The notes beneath the pieces are model-generated. The model saw nothing but the letters and a program-made list of their open reading frames with translations. It was not told the DNA's origin and did not search any database. A program made the translations under genes and the position numbers. A DNA stretch of 64,000 nt from JAMLHH01 sp037189845 (GTDB taxonomy: Bacteria > Bacteroidota > Bacteroidia > Chitinophagales > JADIYW01). Of this stretch, positions 7,201 through 16,122 are shown piece after piece (positions within the stretch are counted from its first letter, which is position 1; each line of letters begins with the position of its first letter). The stretch spans positions 1-64,000 of the forward strand of contig JBBCIS010000002.1 of assembly GCA_037189845.1 (NCBI GenBank). Reading direction: 5' to 3'.

Positions 7201-10195
7201 AAGCACCCCTTGTAAACGAAACTCTACATCCAATTTTACTTACGAACTGAACACAGGTACATGTAATAATTATTCAGAATTATTTATTTCAGAGGTTTAT
7301 GACCCGACCTCAGGCAATAATCATTACATAGAAATTTTCAATGGCACTGAAAATGCTATCAATCTGGATATTCCTAACAACTATACATTGAGAGTTGTAA
7401 ATAAAAGTTCGCTCACCGATCCTAACCCAACTATTAACACGATTAATATCACAGGTGTTATCAGACCAGGACAGGTAAGAGTATATTACGCAGGTTCAAA
7501 CGGAGGACTGGCAACCGGCTCTCAAGCCTCTGCAGGTTCAGGTTTCAACGCATATGATGAAATTCAGTTAGTGAAAAATGGAACTATTATTGATTTAGTG
7601 CAGGGGCATACCGCTGTAGGCTACGATTTCAGAAGACTCAATTCTGCTGTAGCTCCAGCTGCTACCTATGCTTCCGGCGATTGGAACAGGATCACTTCCG
7701 GGATCTCAACTTCTGATCTGGGATCATTCATACCGCTTTTACCCTTAAGCATTATCACACAACCTGTAGATGTTAATGGTTGCTCTATTTCGATGACTAC
7801 ATTAGCTACAGGAAGCGGGACGCTTACCTATCAGTGGTATTACAATAATAACAGAGCGAATGAAACCGGATGGACAGCGCTCATCGACGGCACATCACAG
7901 TTTCCCAATGTAACCATTTCAGGAGCTACCGGCACAAATCTCCTTATTAACGGAGATTTAGGACCATTAAACAATTATCAATTCTATTGTGTAGCATCTA
8001 ATGCGACTTGCTCCGAATACAGCAACGCAGCACAGTTCATTGCTACTCCTGAGCCATATTTCAGGTCTAACGGCAGCGGCGACTGGAAATTAGCTTCTAC
8101 CTGGCAGATGTCACCCAATGGACTACCCGGCACATGGGTTGATGCCTGTACTTATCCGTGGGATACAAATTCGGTTTCAGTTACAATACTCAATACCCAT
8201 CATATTAATGTTATTGAAGTCAGTGCTGTTACTCCGGATGTCCAAATCGACCAGCTGATAATTGATGAAGGCGGAACTTTGGAGTTAGAACCTAATGCAG
8301 AAATCTGGTTCAGCGATGGTCCAGGGGCAGATATCACCGTAAACGGGACTTTTTACGACAGATCTACTGCTTCACCCAATGGTATCGACTTCCTGACCGG
8401 AGCGACATGGCAGATGGGCAACAATGGCACTATCATAAAAACCGGAACATCAACTGTCAATAAATACAGAGATAATTACGAGGGGGGAATATCCGGCATT
8501 CCGGCAACAGCTCACTGGATATACAGACGAGAAATCAATAATATAGTATCTGTTTCATCAACAGGGATGTTTTACCCTAATCTGTATTTTGAAAATACTT
8601 CCGGATCAGCCGGGACATACACTTTCAGCGGTTCTACCGGAGGCTTCACTACAGTAAAAGGCAATATGATTCTGCGTGGTGATTACTCCACTACCGTCCT
8701 TGACACCAATACCAACACCACCCCTATGAGAGTACTCGGGGATATAGAAATTTCAACCCTGAATACATTAAGAACACATACTACTACTTCTGTCGCAGGA
8801 ACAGGAATTGAGGTTGCGGGAAATATTGTCAATAATGGTACAATCGTCATCAATAAGGACTCCTCTTTCTTAAGACTCAACGGGACAGGAACTCAAAACA
8901 TTAGTGGTACAGGAACATTTGATCTGGGAAGACTTGAAACTGTAAAACCTGCCCAAACCAAAGTAAACCTTCTGACTAACTTAGAAGTTAAAGACAGATT
9001 AAGATTCAATGGAGGCATCATACAAACCAATAGCAATATATTAAATGTAAGCAATAAACATCCTCTTAATTCAATTATAGGATTTGATCTTCCAAACGGT
9101 ACCGGTGTATACTCTAATGACAACTACGTGTACGGTTCGTTACGCAGAGCTATCGACTCATTAAATATTTATGTCTTCCCGGTAGGAGATATAGAAACAG
9201 GTCTTGGGTACAATCCTTCCAGATTGACCATCAGATCTGTTCCCGCAGGCACACCTTATGCCACCGGACAATTCGTTGCCAGCTGGCCGGGCACAATTAA
9301 CACACGCCGCTATATAGATTGTGGCGGAAGCACTAAATTCATTGAGTATACAGGTTTGACCAATCTGGGATACTGGCAATTTGGTGGCAGTACTTTCAAC
9401 AACTATGACATCAACATTCATCCTAATGTTGCCAATGTGAATATCATGCCTAATGAATATTCTGCATTAGGCCACCACAATAACTATCGCGCTTTGAAAG
9501 AAAATAACTCGCAGGCGGGAACAGTGTGGAATCCCAATGTTTCTGTAGCCGGGAATCCATGTATCGTATCCTATAATTACTATGACATCATCGGCGCCGG
9601 ATATAGCGGTTTTTCGATTTTTGCTCCGGGTGGCGGAAATGGTAACACTACAGCATTACCTATTGAATTATTGTATTTCAACATTTCTTGCACTCAACCC
9701 AAACCGGTTATCCAATGGGCAACAGCTTCAGAGATGAATACTGCTTACTTTACAATTGAAAAATCTGAAGACGGGATTAGCTACACGCCTTTGACACATA
9801 TGGACGCAGCAGGAAATTCTTCTAAAAAGATTGAATATTCCTATTCTGTCAGTACTGACGATCTGACCAGCTATTACAGATTAGTGGAGGTAGACCTGGA
9901 TGGTAATATATATTATCACGGAATTATCCATAATGGCTGTAAGACCATCTCTTCTGATAAAAATAAAGTTTACTATCAGCCAAACAATGGCATTGTGATT
10001 CAATTCGGCAGCAGAATACCTGAAGCGGTTCACGTGTATGATGCGACCGGAAGGTTAATGGTTTCAGATAAGATCACAGGAAGCCAGAGCATTCACAATA
10101 TTTATAACGCTACCAACTGGGCACAGGCAGTCTATTTTGTCACATTACTCTATTCCGATAACGATATAGAAACAGAAAAAGTAGTTGTTTACTGA
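4280..10195 (+). CDS. giant secreted multidomain protein, T9SS substrate, 1971 aa
   Basis: A signal peptide (residues 1-22, ending IWGQ) starts a mosaic extracellular protein. Lamin-tail domains begin near residue 341 (LIISEYVLGSSNNKYIEIYN) and 994 (LFISEVYDPTSGNNHYIEIF). A GEVED-type domain runs from about 733 to 896, with the calcium-like DYNQDG segment and GETEDYTL. An Ig-like stretch near 1155 precedes an SGDWKLASTWQ module near 1260 and a long beta-rich region. The LPIELLYFN module near 1790 leads into a C-terminal segment (about 1885-1971) resembling a type A T9SS sorting domain. It is probably surface-attached or released. Lamin-tail domains in bacterial exoproteins often accompany nucleases, but no nuclease motif was seen. 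It is a single-gene unit. Role uncertain; adhesion or matrix is most likely. Confidence 0.85.
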   Translation: MGRFFTLFFIILFGINNNIWGQVDTIAVQDFETTPAAPVLTYTTSGSGTSVLIGQLSGGLPSNSPYYVSGTRGFTRSAGSGTGTLTSSVTDVSAYTDISISFRLASLSTTTGNGAETGDYVSISISTDGGATWDEQSRITGTNNTCWAFTDGRSADRTYSTSAYTTFNPGYNNYSTPANGYSTVVVNAIPPTTQLQIRIVLANNSTNEIWAIDNIVITGIPADPAIINLSRSSASDFTYVFGAGPSAVDTFRISGDSLVPQNGYLGLKASSNYQISTSSGGPFSDSISVAYTDSTLTWTTIYARMVSGLSVGSHTGTVTVSGGDATNKTLNLSGTVTPGPCGDLIISEYVLGSSNNKYIEIYNPTSGTIQLNDGSTHFYRLTYYANGASSPTNTINLSSNASIPAYGTYVIGHSSGTIHSPNQTFGWAFNGDDAISLQKRVGATYQDIDVFGEIGVDPGTDWTVGGVSTLATTLVRRPEVQTGSPSQSGFPSLGTEWISYTNNEGHTLGAHASSCQNTNITYITGLSVSTICPGQTMTVDFTTTGTYNSGNIFTVQLSGSNGLFSSPVNIGTLSLSGTNPSGTINVTIPGGTTSSANYHLRIISSNPSSGTVISIQHLNVPSTTPPVVTGPATTQENNATTLSWTNPSSGCWEEVMAVISTTPSFTFTPTGNGSLYTANPVYGSGNQVIYKGTGNAVNITGLTNGTIYYIKIFTRNGTTWSSAVEHEILVDPYCHPKYNYYPISPSAGSCDEYISNVTLETINNTTAPGCGFNGYSWYANQSTTLVKGETYILNVRVGIVVGSDDESYSGDDIRVYIDYNQDGIFQNNATERIVNLVNNGGTGSYTFTVPAGILAGSYRMRIQLMYYSGSGSPSDPNGACDQTFRDGETEDYTLTIIDPCTPIVSNFSFYPNNGTEGTEVKITKVTTASTGNFSIVTGVLFNNIPAASFRIEDDNTIYAIVPNGAGTGRITLIESTPCKRNSTSNFTYELNTGTCNNYSELFISEVYDPTSGNNHYIEIFNGTENAINLDIPNNYTLRVVNKSSLTDPNPTINTINITGVIRPGQVRVYYAGSNGGLATGSQASAGSGFNAYDEIQLVKNGTIIDLVQGHTAVGYDFRRLNSAVAPAATYASGDWNRITSGISTSDLGSFIPLLPLSIITQPVDVNGCSISMTTLATGSGTLTYQWYYNNNRANETGWTALIDGTSQFPNVTISGATGTNLLINGDLGPLNNYQFYCVASNATCSEYSNAAQFIATPEPYFRSNGSGDWKLASTWQMSPNGLPGTWVDACTYPWDTNSVSVTILNTHHINVIEVSAVTPDVQIDQLIIDEGGTLELEPNAEIWFSDGPGADITVNGTFYDRSTASPNGIDFLTGATWQMGNNGTIIKTGTSTVNKYRDNYEGGISGIPATAHWIYRREINNIVSVSSTGMFYPNLYFENTSGSAGTYTFSGSTGGFTTVKGNMILRGDYSTTVLDTNTNTTPMRVLGDIEISTLNTLRTHTTTSVAGTGIEVAGNIVNNGTIVINKDSSFLRLNGTGTQNISGTGTFDLGRLETVKPAQTKVNLLTNLEVKDRLRFNGGIIQTNSNILNVSNKHPLNSIIGFDLPNGTGVYSNDNYVYGSLRRAIDSLNIYVFPVGDIETGLGYNPSRLTIRSVPAGTPYATGQFVASWPGTINTRRYIDCGGSTKFIEYTGLTNLGYWQFGGSTFNNYDINIHPNVANVNIMPNEYSALGHHNNYRALKENNSQAGTVWNPNVSVAGNPCIVSYNYYDIIGAGYSGFSIFAPGGGNGNTTALPIELLYFNISCTQPKPVIQWATASEMNTAYFTIEKSEDGISYTPLTHMDAAGNSSKKIEYSYSVSTDDLTSYYRLVEVDLDGNIYYHGIIHNGCKTISSDKNKVYYQPNNGIVIQFGSRIPEAVHVYDATGRLMVSDKITGSQSIHNIYNATNWAQAVYFVTLLYSDNDIETEKVVVY

Positions 10196-10224
10196 TTCAA
10201 CTCTACCATCAGTTTTTTACGGAG

Positions 10225-10253
10225 TTTATACTGGTCACAAAAGTCAGTATAAA
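10225..10253 (+). terminator. probable terminator after the giant T9SS gene
   Basis: TTTATACTG (10225-10233) and CAGTATAAA (10245-10253) form a perfect 9-bp stem with an 11-base loop, 30 bases past the stop codon. The following T-tract is poor, so this is a probable rather than certain terminator. Confidence 0.5.
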
Positions 10254-10301
10254 TTCATTTGTACATCATCTCACTATTTTTATTTGCCGATCATAAATGC
10301 T

Positions 10302-10309
10302 TATCTTTG
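10302..10309 (+). promoter_or_regulatory. possible -7 box for the PhnA-like gene
   Basis: TATCTTTG matches the -7 consensus and sits 15 bases before the ATG at 10325. A TTTG at 10283-10286 is only 15 bases upstream, shorter than usual. The box supports the ATG at 10325 over any upstream start. Confidence 0.4.
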
Positions 10310-10324
10310 CGCAAATTATTCACT

Positions 10325-10666
10325 ATGATTCAGGAAGTTGCTTGTCCGGAATGCCAATCCGAGTTTACCTATCCGGATGAAAATAAGATGGTTTGCTCAC
10401 AGTGCTTCCACGAGTGGGATCCGCAGGATATCAAACAGGAAAATGAAATCAGCGATAAAGTTCTGGATGCCAATGGCAACGAGCTTACTGACGGCGATAC
10501 TGTGGTAGTCATTAAAGATTTACCGGTCAAAGGTTCTCCTAAACCTATTAAAATCGGGACTAAAGTCAAAAATATCAGGCTGACAGATGGAGATCATAAT
10601 ATTTCCTGCAAAATAGAGGGATTCGGTGCGATGGCATTAAAGTCTGAATTTGTCAGAAAAGCTTAA
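10325..10666 (+). CDS. PhnA/YjdM-like zinc ribbon protein
   Basis: This 113-residue protein has an N-terminal zinc ribbon with CPEC (residues 7-10) and CSQC about 17 residues later, followed by a beta-rich PhnA domain (GDTVVVIKDLPVKGS...KIGTKVKNIRL). It resembles E. coli YjdM, historically called PhnA. Despite that name it is not a phosphonoacetate hydrolase, and its role is unknown. The ATG at 10325 is favoured because it starts the zinc ribbon and follows a -7 box. rdgB begins 10 bases after its stop, so the two are likely co-transcribed. Confidence 0.85.
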   Translation: MIQEVACPECQSEFTYPDENKMVCSQCFHEWDPQDIKQENEISDKVLDANGNELTDGDTVVVIKDLPVKGSPKPIKIGTKVKNIRLTDGDHNISCKIEGFGAMALKSEFVRKA

Positions 10667-10676
10667 TTGCATTCGG

Positions 10677-11246
10677 ATGAAACTCATTTTAGCCACTGGC
10701 AATCAAAACAAAGTAAAAGAAATCGCATCCCAGCTTCCTTCATACATAGAGTTACTATCTCTGGAAGACATTATTTATCATACTGAAATTCCGGAAGATC
10801 ACGATAATTTAGAAGATAATTCTCTTCAAAAAGCACGTACTATCTGGGAACAAACTAAAATCAACTGCCTGGCAGAGGATACCGGCTTATTTATAGATGC
10901 ACTGAACGGGGAACCGGGAGTGTATAGTGCCAGATATGCAGGTTCTCAAAAAAATGATCAGGATAACATTGAAAAAGTTCTGAAAAACCTCACAAATGAG
11001 GATAACAGAAATGCTCATTTCAAGACAGTTTTCACACTGATATTAGATGGTGCAGCATATCAGTTTACAGGAAAATTTGAAGGTAAAATCACCCAAATGC
11101 CTCAGGGAGATGGCGGCTTTGGTTACGATCCCATTTTTTCACATACAGAAGGGAAAACTCTGGCCGAAATTCCACTGGAAGAAAAGAAGAAAATCAGTCA
11201 CAGAGCCCAGGCACTTCAGCAAGTGATTCTTTTTCTGAAGCAATGA
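10677..11246 (+). CDS. rdgB: XTP/dITP diphosphatase (RdgB/HAM1 family)
   Basis: This enzyme cleaves dITP, ITP and XTP to monophosphate and pyrophosphate, cleaning deaminated purines from the nucleotide pool. The 189 residues contain all signature segments: ATGNQNKVKEI at the N-terminus (triphosphate binding), AEDTGLFIDALNGEPGVYSARYA (catalytic acidic residues) near 60-82, and GDGGFGYDPIF near 140. The ATG at 10677 starts the conserved motif; a TTG frame extension upstream overlaps the PhnA-like gene and is unlikely. It is the second gene of a two-gene unit. Confidence 0.95.
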   Translation: MKLILATGNQNKVKEIASQLPSYIELLSLEDIIYHTEIPEDHDNLEDNSLQKARTIWEQTKINCLAEDTGLFIDALNGEPGVYSARYAGSQKNDQDNIEKVLKNLTNEDNRNAHFKTVFTLILDGAAYQFTGKFEGKITQMPQGDGGFGYDPIFSHTEGKTLAEIPLEEKKKISHRAQALQQVILFLKQ

Positions 11247-11268
11247 GTGGTCCGAAGTTAAAGACGTC

Positions 11269-11856
11269 CTATTTATGTCTTGTATATCTCGGATCTAATG
11301 CAAAATTTTCAGGATAACAACCATGAATAGAATCGTAGAACTCCATCATTTTAGCCATATCATCTTCTAAATTTGCAGGCCAGATAACCGGTCCCACTCC
11401 TGCTCTTTTTTCTTTATAATCCAGGTATCCCAAACAGATGGGTACGCCTGCCTGCTTAGCAGTATACCAGAATCCTGTTTTCCAGTTTTCATTTCTTTTT
11501 CTGGTACCTTCCGGTGTCACCATTACAGCAATAGAATCTCTCCCTGTAAAAATATTGGCCATTGCATCTACCATACTTAACCTTTTTTCTCCCGGCACTT
11601 TCGGACTTCTATCAATAGGAATACCGCCCAAAGGACCAATCAGAAGATTAAATGGAAATCTGAACCATTCTTTTTTTATTGTAAACTTCAATGGTATTTT
11701 CATTTCATGAAATGCCGCAGATGCAAATACTATATCCCAATTGCTGGTATGCGGGGAAGCAATCATCACACATCTTTGAGCTTCAGGAGGTACCACACCT
11801 TTCATAGACCAACCTTTGAGCTTATATATGATATAGAAGATAATTTTCAGAAGCAT
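11269..11856 (-). CDS. PlsC-like 1-acylglycerol-3-phosphate acyltransferase family protein
   Basis: The 195-residue protein carries the acyltransferase HX4D box as HTSNWD (residues about 36-41) and the glycerol-phosphate contact motif as PEGTR near 115, with GGIPIDR between them. It is shorter than classic PlsC (about 240 residues) and lacks a long N-terminal membrane anchor beyond a short hydrophobic start. It may acylate lysophosphatidic acid or another membrane lipid. The substrate is not certain. It is monocistronic with its own promoter, and convergent with rdgB. Confidence 0.85.
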   Translation of the reverse strand: MLLKIIFYIIYKLKGWSMKGVVPPEAQRCVMIASPHTSNWDIVFASAAFHEMKIPLKFTIKKEWFRFPFNLLIGPLGGIPIDRSPKVPGEKRLSMVDAMANIFTGRDSIAVMVTPEGTRKRNENWKTGFWYTAKQAGVPICLGYLDYKEKRAGVGPVIWPANLEDDMAKMMEFYDSIHGCYPENFALDPRYTRHK

Positions 11857-11869
11857 GGGAAAATTTTTT

Positions 11870-11902
11870 CAAAGATATAAATGCAAATCAGATATACAGC
11901 AA
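11870..11902 (-). promoter_or_regulatory. promoter of the acyltransferase gene
   Basis: The minus strand has TTG (11902-11900), a 22-base spacer and TATCTTTG (11877-11870), 14 bases before the ATG. It fits the Bacteroidota promoter consensus. Confidence 0.6.
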
Positions 11903-12150
11903 CCGGCAACAAAGTATTTGCAGCACTTCTCTCCCTTTTTTCACAACCTGATAACAACATCATTATACCGGCTTAAATATCTATTACTGGTTTAATCAGA
12001 GGAGCGGACCAGTGAAAACCATGTTATTTTTTACAAAGAGATATAGGCCACCACATGCTTTTCAGGAGATGATCTCTTTAATATTCAATTATTCCGGCTT
12101 AGCATTCATCTAAGATATGGATCCGACGGACTAATTGTAATTGATAAACT
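11903..12150. other. intergenic stretch without recognisable gene
   Basis: This is the upstream side of the acyltransferase and the downstream side of the SPOR gene. No open frame of meaningful length, repeat or RNA signature was seen apart from the terminator that follows. Confidence 0.4.
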
Positions 12151-12176
12151 AAAAAGCTCCCAATCGGGAGCTTTTT
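12151..12176 (-). terminator. terminator of the secA-SPOR operon
   Basis: AAAAAGCTCCC, a loop of four (AATC) and GGGAGCTTTTT form an 11-bp perfect stem with T-tracts on both strands. It lies 13 bases past the SPOR gene stop on the minus strand and could also act on the plus strand. Confidence 0.85.
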
Positions 12177-12188
12177 ATATTGAGAATT

Positions 12189-12584
12189 TTATTCTACTAT
12201 AAAGCTGGCAGGATAGAGCTTTCTGATCTCAGATAAAAATGTCTGTGCATCCTGACGAGCCAGAAAATTACCAACTCTTAATTTGAATGTAGGTGGATCA
12301 AAGCTCATAAACACAGGAATACCCGGATATTTGGCAGAGAACTGCGCTTTAGCATCATTGACTTCTGTACGGGATTTGGATGTAGCAATCTGAACTCTGT
12401 AAACTTTTTTGGCTACAACATTGATTTTATTTTTCGCAGAATATACTTTTTGCAAGTAATCTATTCTCGGATCTTTATAAATCAAAGCATTACCTGTCGT
12501 AAGAGAATCCGCTGATGATTGAGCATGGGCAACTGTACTCATACCAACTACCATGACCGCTAATATCCAAAACCACTTTTTCAT
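12189..12584 (-). CDS. SPOR-domain periplasmic protein
   Basis: A signal peptide (MKKWFWILAVMVVGMSTVAHA) is followed by about 45 variable residues and a C-terminal SPOR-like domain (VYRVQIATSKSRTEVNDAK ... FKLRVGNFLARQDAQTFLSEI), whose beta-alpha pattern binds peptidoglycan stripped of stem peptides at division sites. Mature length is about 110 residues. The ATG at 12584 starts the signal peptide and lies one base after the secA stop, so it is co-transcribed with secA. It is probably an envelope or cell-division accessory. Confidence 0.8.
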   Translation of the reverse strand: MKKWFWILAVMVVGMSTVAHAQSSADSLTTGNALIYKDPRIDYLQKVYSAKNKINVVAKKVYRVQIATSKSRTEVNDAKAQFSAKYPGIPVFMSFDPPTFKLRVGNFLARQDAQTFLSEIRKLYPASFIVE

Positions 12585-12585
12585 A

Positions 12586-15500
12586 TTATGCTCCCTGACC
12601 GTGACATTGTTTAAATTTCTTACCGCTTCCACAAGGACAAGGATCGTTTCTTCCTATTTTCACCTCATTTCTCACCGGTTGCTGCTTTTCCTGTCTGCTG
12701 ACAGCCTCTCCCGCTTCTCTCGCTGCATCAGCATCTGCATCCTGTCCTCTGCTTTCAGTCGTTCTGGCAATCTGCTGAGCTGCCATACGTGCTCTTTCCT
12801 GAGCTACACGCATTTCTTCTTCGCTCGGAGCAGGCAGCTCACATTGAACCAGGAATGAAATTGTATTTTCATTGACTTCTCTCAGCATGGATTTGAAGAT
12901 TTTGAATGCTTCAAATTTATAAATCAACAACGGATCTTTCTGCTCATGGACAGCCATCTGTACAGACTGGCGTAAATCATCCATTTTACGCAAGTGTTCT
13001 TTCCAGAATTGATCTATATAGCTTAAGATAATATTTTGTTGCAATAGTTTGATAACTTCGCGCCCTTCTGTTTCTACAGCTTTCTGAAGATTTGCTACTA
13101 CATTCAAAGATTTGCTGCTGTCAGTAAATGGCACGATGATGTTCTGGATCTGCTGACCTCTGTTTTCATAAATCTGCTTCAGCGTAGGTGCACTTTGTTC
13201 CCTGATAGCATCCATTCTTCTGTTAAAGCCTGCTTCTGCCTGATCATAGATTGTATTTGCCAATACTTCCGGAGTCCATTTTGCCAGCTGATCCTTATCA
13301 ATATTAATATCAATTCCCAGGAATCTGTATCCATCCAGCTTCAATGCTTCCACATCATTGCTGACTTTAGCTGATTCAGCGATATCAAAGCAAAGGTCAA
13401 ACATCATACTATCTAAGTCGTATGCGATTCTTTCACCTTTCAATGCATGCTGTCGGCGTTTGTATACCACTTCTCTCTGAGCATTCATCACGTCGTCGTA
13501 TTCCAACAAACGCTTACGGATACCAAAGTTGTTTTCTTCTACTTTTTTCTGAGCTCTTTCGATAGACTTAGTCACCATGGAATGCTGAATCACTTCACCT
13601 TCCTTATAGCCCATCCTATCCATGATTTTCGCCAATCTGTCTGAACCGAATAAACGCATCAAATCATCTTCCAGAGACACATAGAATTGTGAGCTTCCCG
13701 GATCTCCCTGACGACCGGCACGACCTCTCAACTGTCTGTCCACACGCCTGGAATCATGTCTTTCGCAACCAATGATCGCCAAACCTCCTGCTTCTTTCAC
13801 ACCCGGACCAAGCTTGATATCCGTACCACGGCCTGCCATGTTGGTAGCGATCGTAATCTTGCCGGCAAGACCTGCCTCAGCTACGATATCCGCCTCACGG
13901 GCATGTTGTTTCGCGTTCAATACATTGTGCGGGATTTTTCTCATCGTGAGTAATTTGCTCAACAACTCAGAAACCTCCACATTGGTAGTACCTACCAGCA
14001 CCGGACGACCTGCCTGTCTAAGCACTTCGATCTCCTCAATGATGGCATTGTATTTTTCGCGTTTGGTTTTATAGATCAAATCTTCACGATCATCTCGCTT
14101 AATAGGTCTGTTGGTCGGGATGATAACAGTATCTAATTTATAAATGGTCCAGAACTCACCAGCTTCTGTTTCTGCAGTACCGGTCATACCGGCAAGCTTG
14201 TGGTACATTCTGAAAAAGTTCTGTAAAGTAATCGTTGCAAAAGTTTGAGTTGCAGCTTCGATTTTCACATTTTCCTTCGCTTCTATTGCCTGGTGCAAAC
14301 CATCAGAATATCTGCGACCATCCATGATACGGCCAGTTTGCTCGTCAACAATTTTCACTTTATTGTCCAAAACGACATATTCCACATCCTTTTCGAATAA
14401 GCAATACGCTTTCAATAACTGATTAACAGTATGTAATCTTTCTGACTTCACAGAGAAATCTCTGATGACTTCATCTTTTTTCGATTGCTTTTCTTCTACC
14501 GGCGCTGATTCTTTTTCTATTCCGGCCAGCATTCCACCCAAATCAGGCAAAATGAAGAAATCATCCTCTTCTGAATCCAGTGTGATCAGCTCAATACCTT
14601 TTTCCGTGAGATCTATCTGGTTATTTTTTTCATCAATCACGAAATATAGCTGAGCATCACATTTCGGCATTTCTTTTTGCTGATCCTGCAAGTAATAATT
14701 TTCAGCTTTGGTCAAAATCTGACGCATACCCGGCTCACTCAGGAATTTGATCAAAGCACCGCTTTTAGGGAAGCCTCTGTGCGCTCTTAACAACGCCAGA
14801 CCGCCTTCTCCTTCATTATAACCGGATTTACCATCACTGATTAATCTCCTGGCATCCTGCAAAAACTTAATGGTAGCTTTTTTCTGTGTCTCTACCAGTC
14901 TTTCTATTCTTGGTTTCAATACATGGAACTCCTGCTCATCTCCTTTCGGTACCGGGCCACTGATGATCAATGGAGTTCTTGCATCGTCCACCAATACGGA
15001 GTCCACCTCATCCACCATAGCATAATGGTGTTTTCTCTGTACCTGCTCGTCTGCTGTGCGGGCCATGTTATCTCTCAGATAGTCAAAGCCAAACTCATTG
15101 TTTGTACCATAAGTAACATCCGCCAGATAGGCTTTCTTTCTTGCTTCCGTATGCGGTTGATGCCTGTCAATACAATCAATTGTCAAACCTAAAAAGTTAA
15201 ACAACGGATTCATCCATTCAGAGTCACGCTTAGCGAGATAGTCGTTGACAGTTACTACGTGTACGCCCAATCCTGCTAATGCATTCAGGTAAGATGGTAA
15301 TGTTGCCACCAAAGTTTTACCCTCACCGGTGGCCATCTCTGAAATTTTACCCTTGTGTAAGATGATACCACCAATCAGCTGAACATCATAGTGTACCATT
15401 TCCCATTTGATATCTGAGCCGGCTACAGACCATGTAGTGTTATATTGTACCTGATCACCTGATACACTCAGATATTTTTGAGTGACAGCCAAATCTCTGT

Positions 15501-15915
15501 CCAGTTGATTTGCTGTAGCGACAACTACTTCATTTTCTTTGAACCTTCTTGCTGTTTCTTTTACTACCGCAAATGCTTCCGGAAGAATCTCCAGCAATAC
15601 TTCTTCAATCGCGGTATCTCTGTCTTTTGACAGCGTATCTATTTCTTTGAATAATTTATCTTTTTCTTCTAAATCTGTATCATCCTTTTCTGCAACAGAT
15701 TTCAGCTCATTAATTTTCGTATTGATTTCCGATATATAAGTAGCGATCTTTTCTTTGAATTCCTGTGTTTTATTCCTTAGCTGGTCATTTGTCAGAGACT
15801 GATAAGAGTCGAAGTGCTTGTTGATAGCTTCCACGAGTGGCATCACTTCTTTGATATCTCTGTTGGATTTACTGCCAAACAGTTTGGCTAATCCTTTTGC
15901 AAATATGTCTAACAT
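12586..15915 (-). CDS. secA: preprotein translocase ATPase SecA
   Basis: SecA drives Sec-dependent export at the inner membrane, which all the secreted proteins in this window need. The 1109 residues include Walker A in MATGEGKT (about residue 197), DEVDSVLVDDART in the DEAD motor and GRAGRQGDPGS in motor domain 2. The C-terminal zinc-binding tail has CPCGSGKKFKQCH, used for SecB and lipid contact. It is longer than E. coli SecA (901), from insertions typical of Bacteroidota, for example around residues 70-100 and 430-480. The SPOR gene follows after one base. Confidence 0.98.
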   Translation of the reverse strand: MLDIFAKGLAKLFGSKSNRDIKEVMPLVEAINKHFDSYQSLTNDQLRNKTQEFKEKIATYISEINTKINELKSVAEKDDTDLEEKDKLFKEIDTLSKDRDTAIEEVLLEILPEAFAVVKETARRFKENEVVVATANQLDRDLAVTQKYLSVSGDQVQYNTTWSVAGSDIKWEMVHYDVQLIGGIILHKGKISEMATGEGKTLVATLPSYLNALAGLGVHVVTVNDYLAKRDSEWMNPLFNFLGLTIDCIDRHQPHTEARKKAYLADVTYGTNNEFGFDYLRDNMARTADEQVQRKHHYAMVDEVDSVLVDDARTPLIISGPVPKGDEQEFHVLKPRIERLVETQKKATIKFLQDARRLISDGKSGYNEGEGGLALLRAHRGFPKSGALIKFLSEPGMRQILTKAENYYLQDQQKEMPKCDAQLYFVIDEKNNQIDLTEKGIELITLDSEEDDFFILPDLGGMLAGIEKESAPVEEKQSKKDEVIRDFSVKSERLHTVNQLLKAYCLFEKDVEYVVLDNKVKIVDEQTGRIMDGRRYSDGLHQAIEAKENVKIEAATQTFATITLQNFFRMYHKLAGMTGTAETEAGEFWTIYKLDTVIIPTNRPIKRDDREDLIYKTKREKYNAIIEEIEVLRQAGRPVLVGTTNVEVSELLSKLLTMRKIPHNVLNAKQHAREADIVAEAGLAGKITIATNMAGRGTDIKLGPGVKEAGGLAIIGCERHDSRRVDRQLRGRAGRQGDPGSSQFYVSLEDDLMRLFGSDRLAKIMDRMGYKEGEVIQHSMVTKSIERAQKKVEENNFGIRKRLLEYDDVMNAQREVVYKRRQHALKGERIAYDLDSMMFDLCFDIAESAKVSNDVEALKLDGYRFLGIDINIDKDQLAKWTPEVLANTIYDQAEAGFNRRMDAIREQSAPTLKQIYENRGQQIQNIIVPFTDSSKSLNVVANLQKAVETEGREVIKLLQQNIILSYIDQFWKEHLRKMDDLRQSVQMAVHEQKDPLLIYKFEAFKIFKSMLREVNENTISFLVQCELPAPSEEEMRVAQERARMAAQQIARTTESRGQDADADAAREAGEAVSRQEKQQPVRNEVKIGRNDPCPCGSGKKFKQCHGQGA

Positions 15916-16122
15916 TTAGTTTTTGCTTTAAGCGACGTAAAATTAAAATTTATGTGCATAATCTGGTGACAAATAAAATACCAATTAGAGTTTACTGACA
16001 TTATTTCTGACTCCGTAAAAAAACACCATGCGAAATGGCAGAAACTTCGACAGAAGCATTACTTTAGATAAATTTTTCAATTTATATAAATCTGCCAATC
16101 CCTACAAATAAAAACTGCTGAC

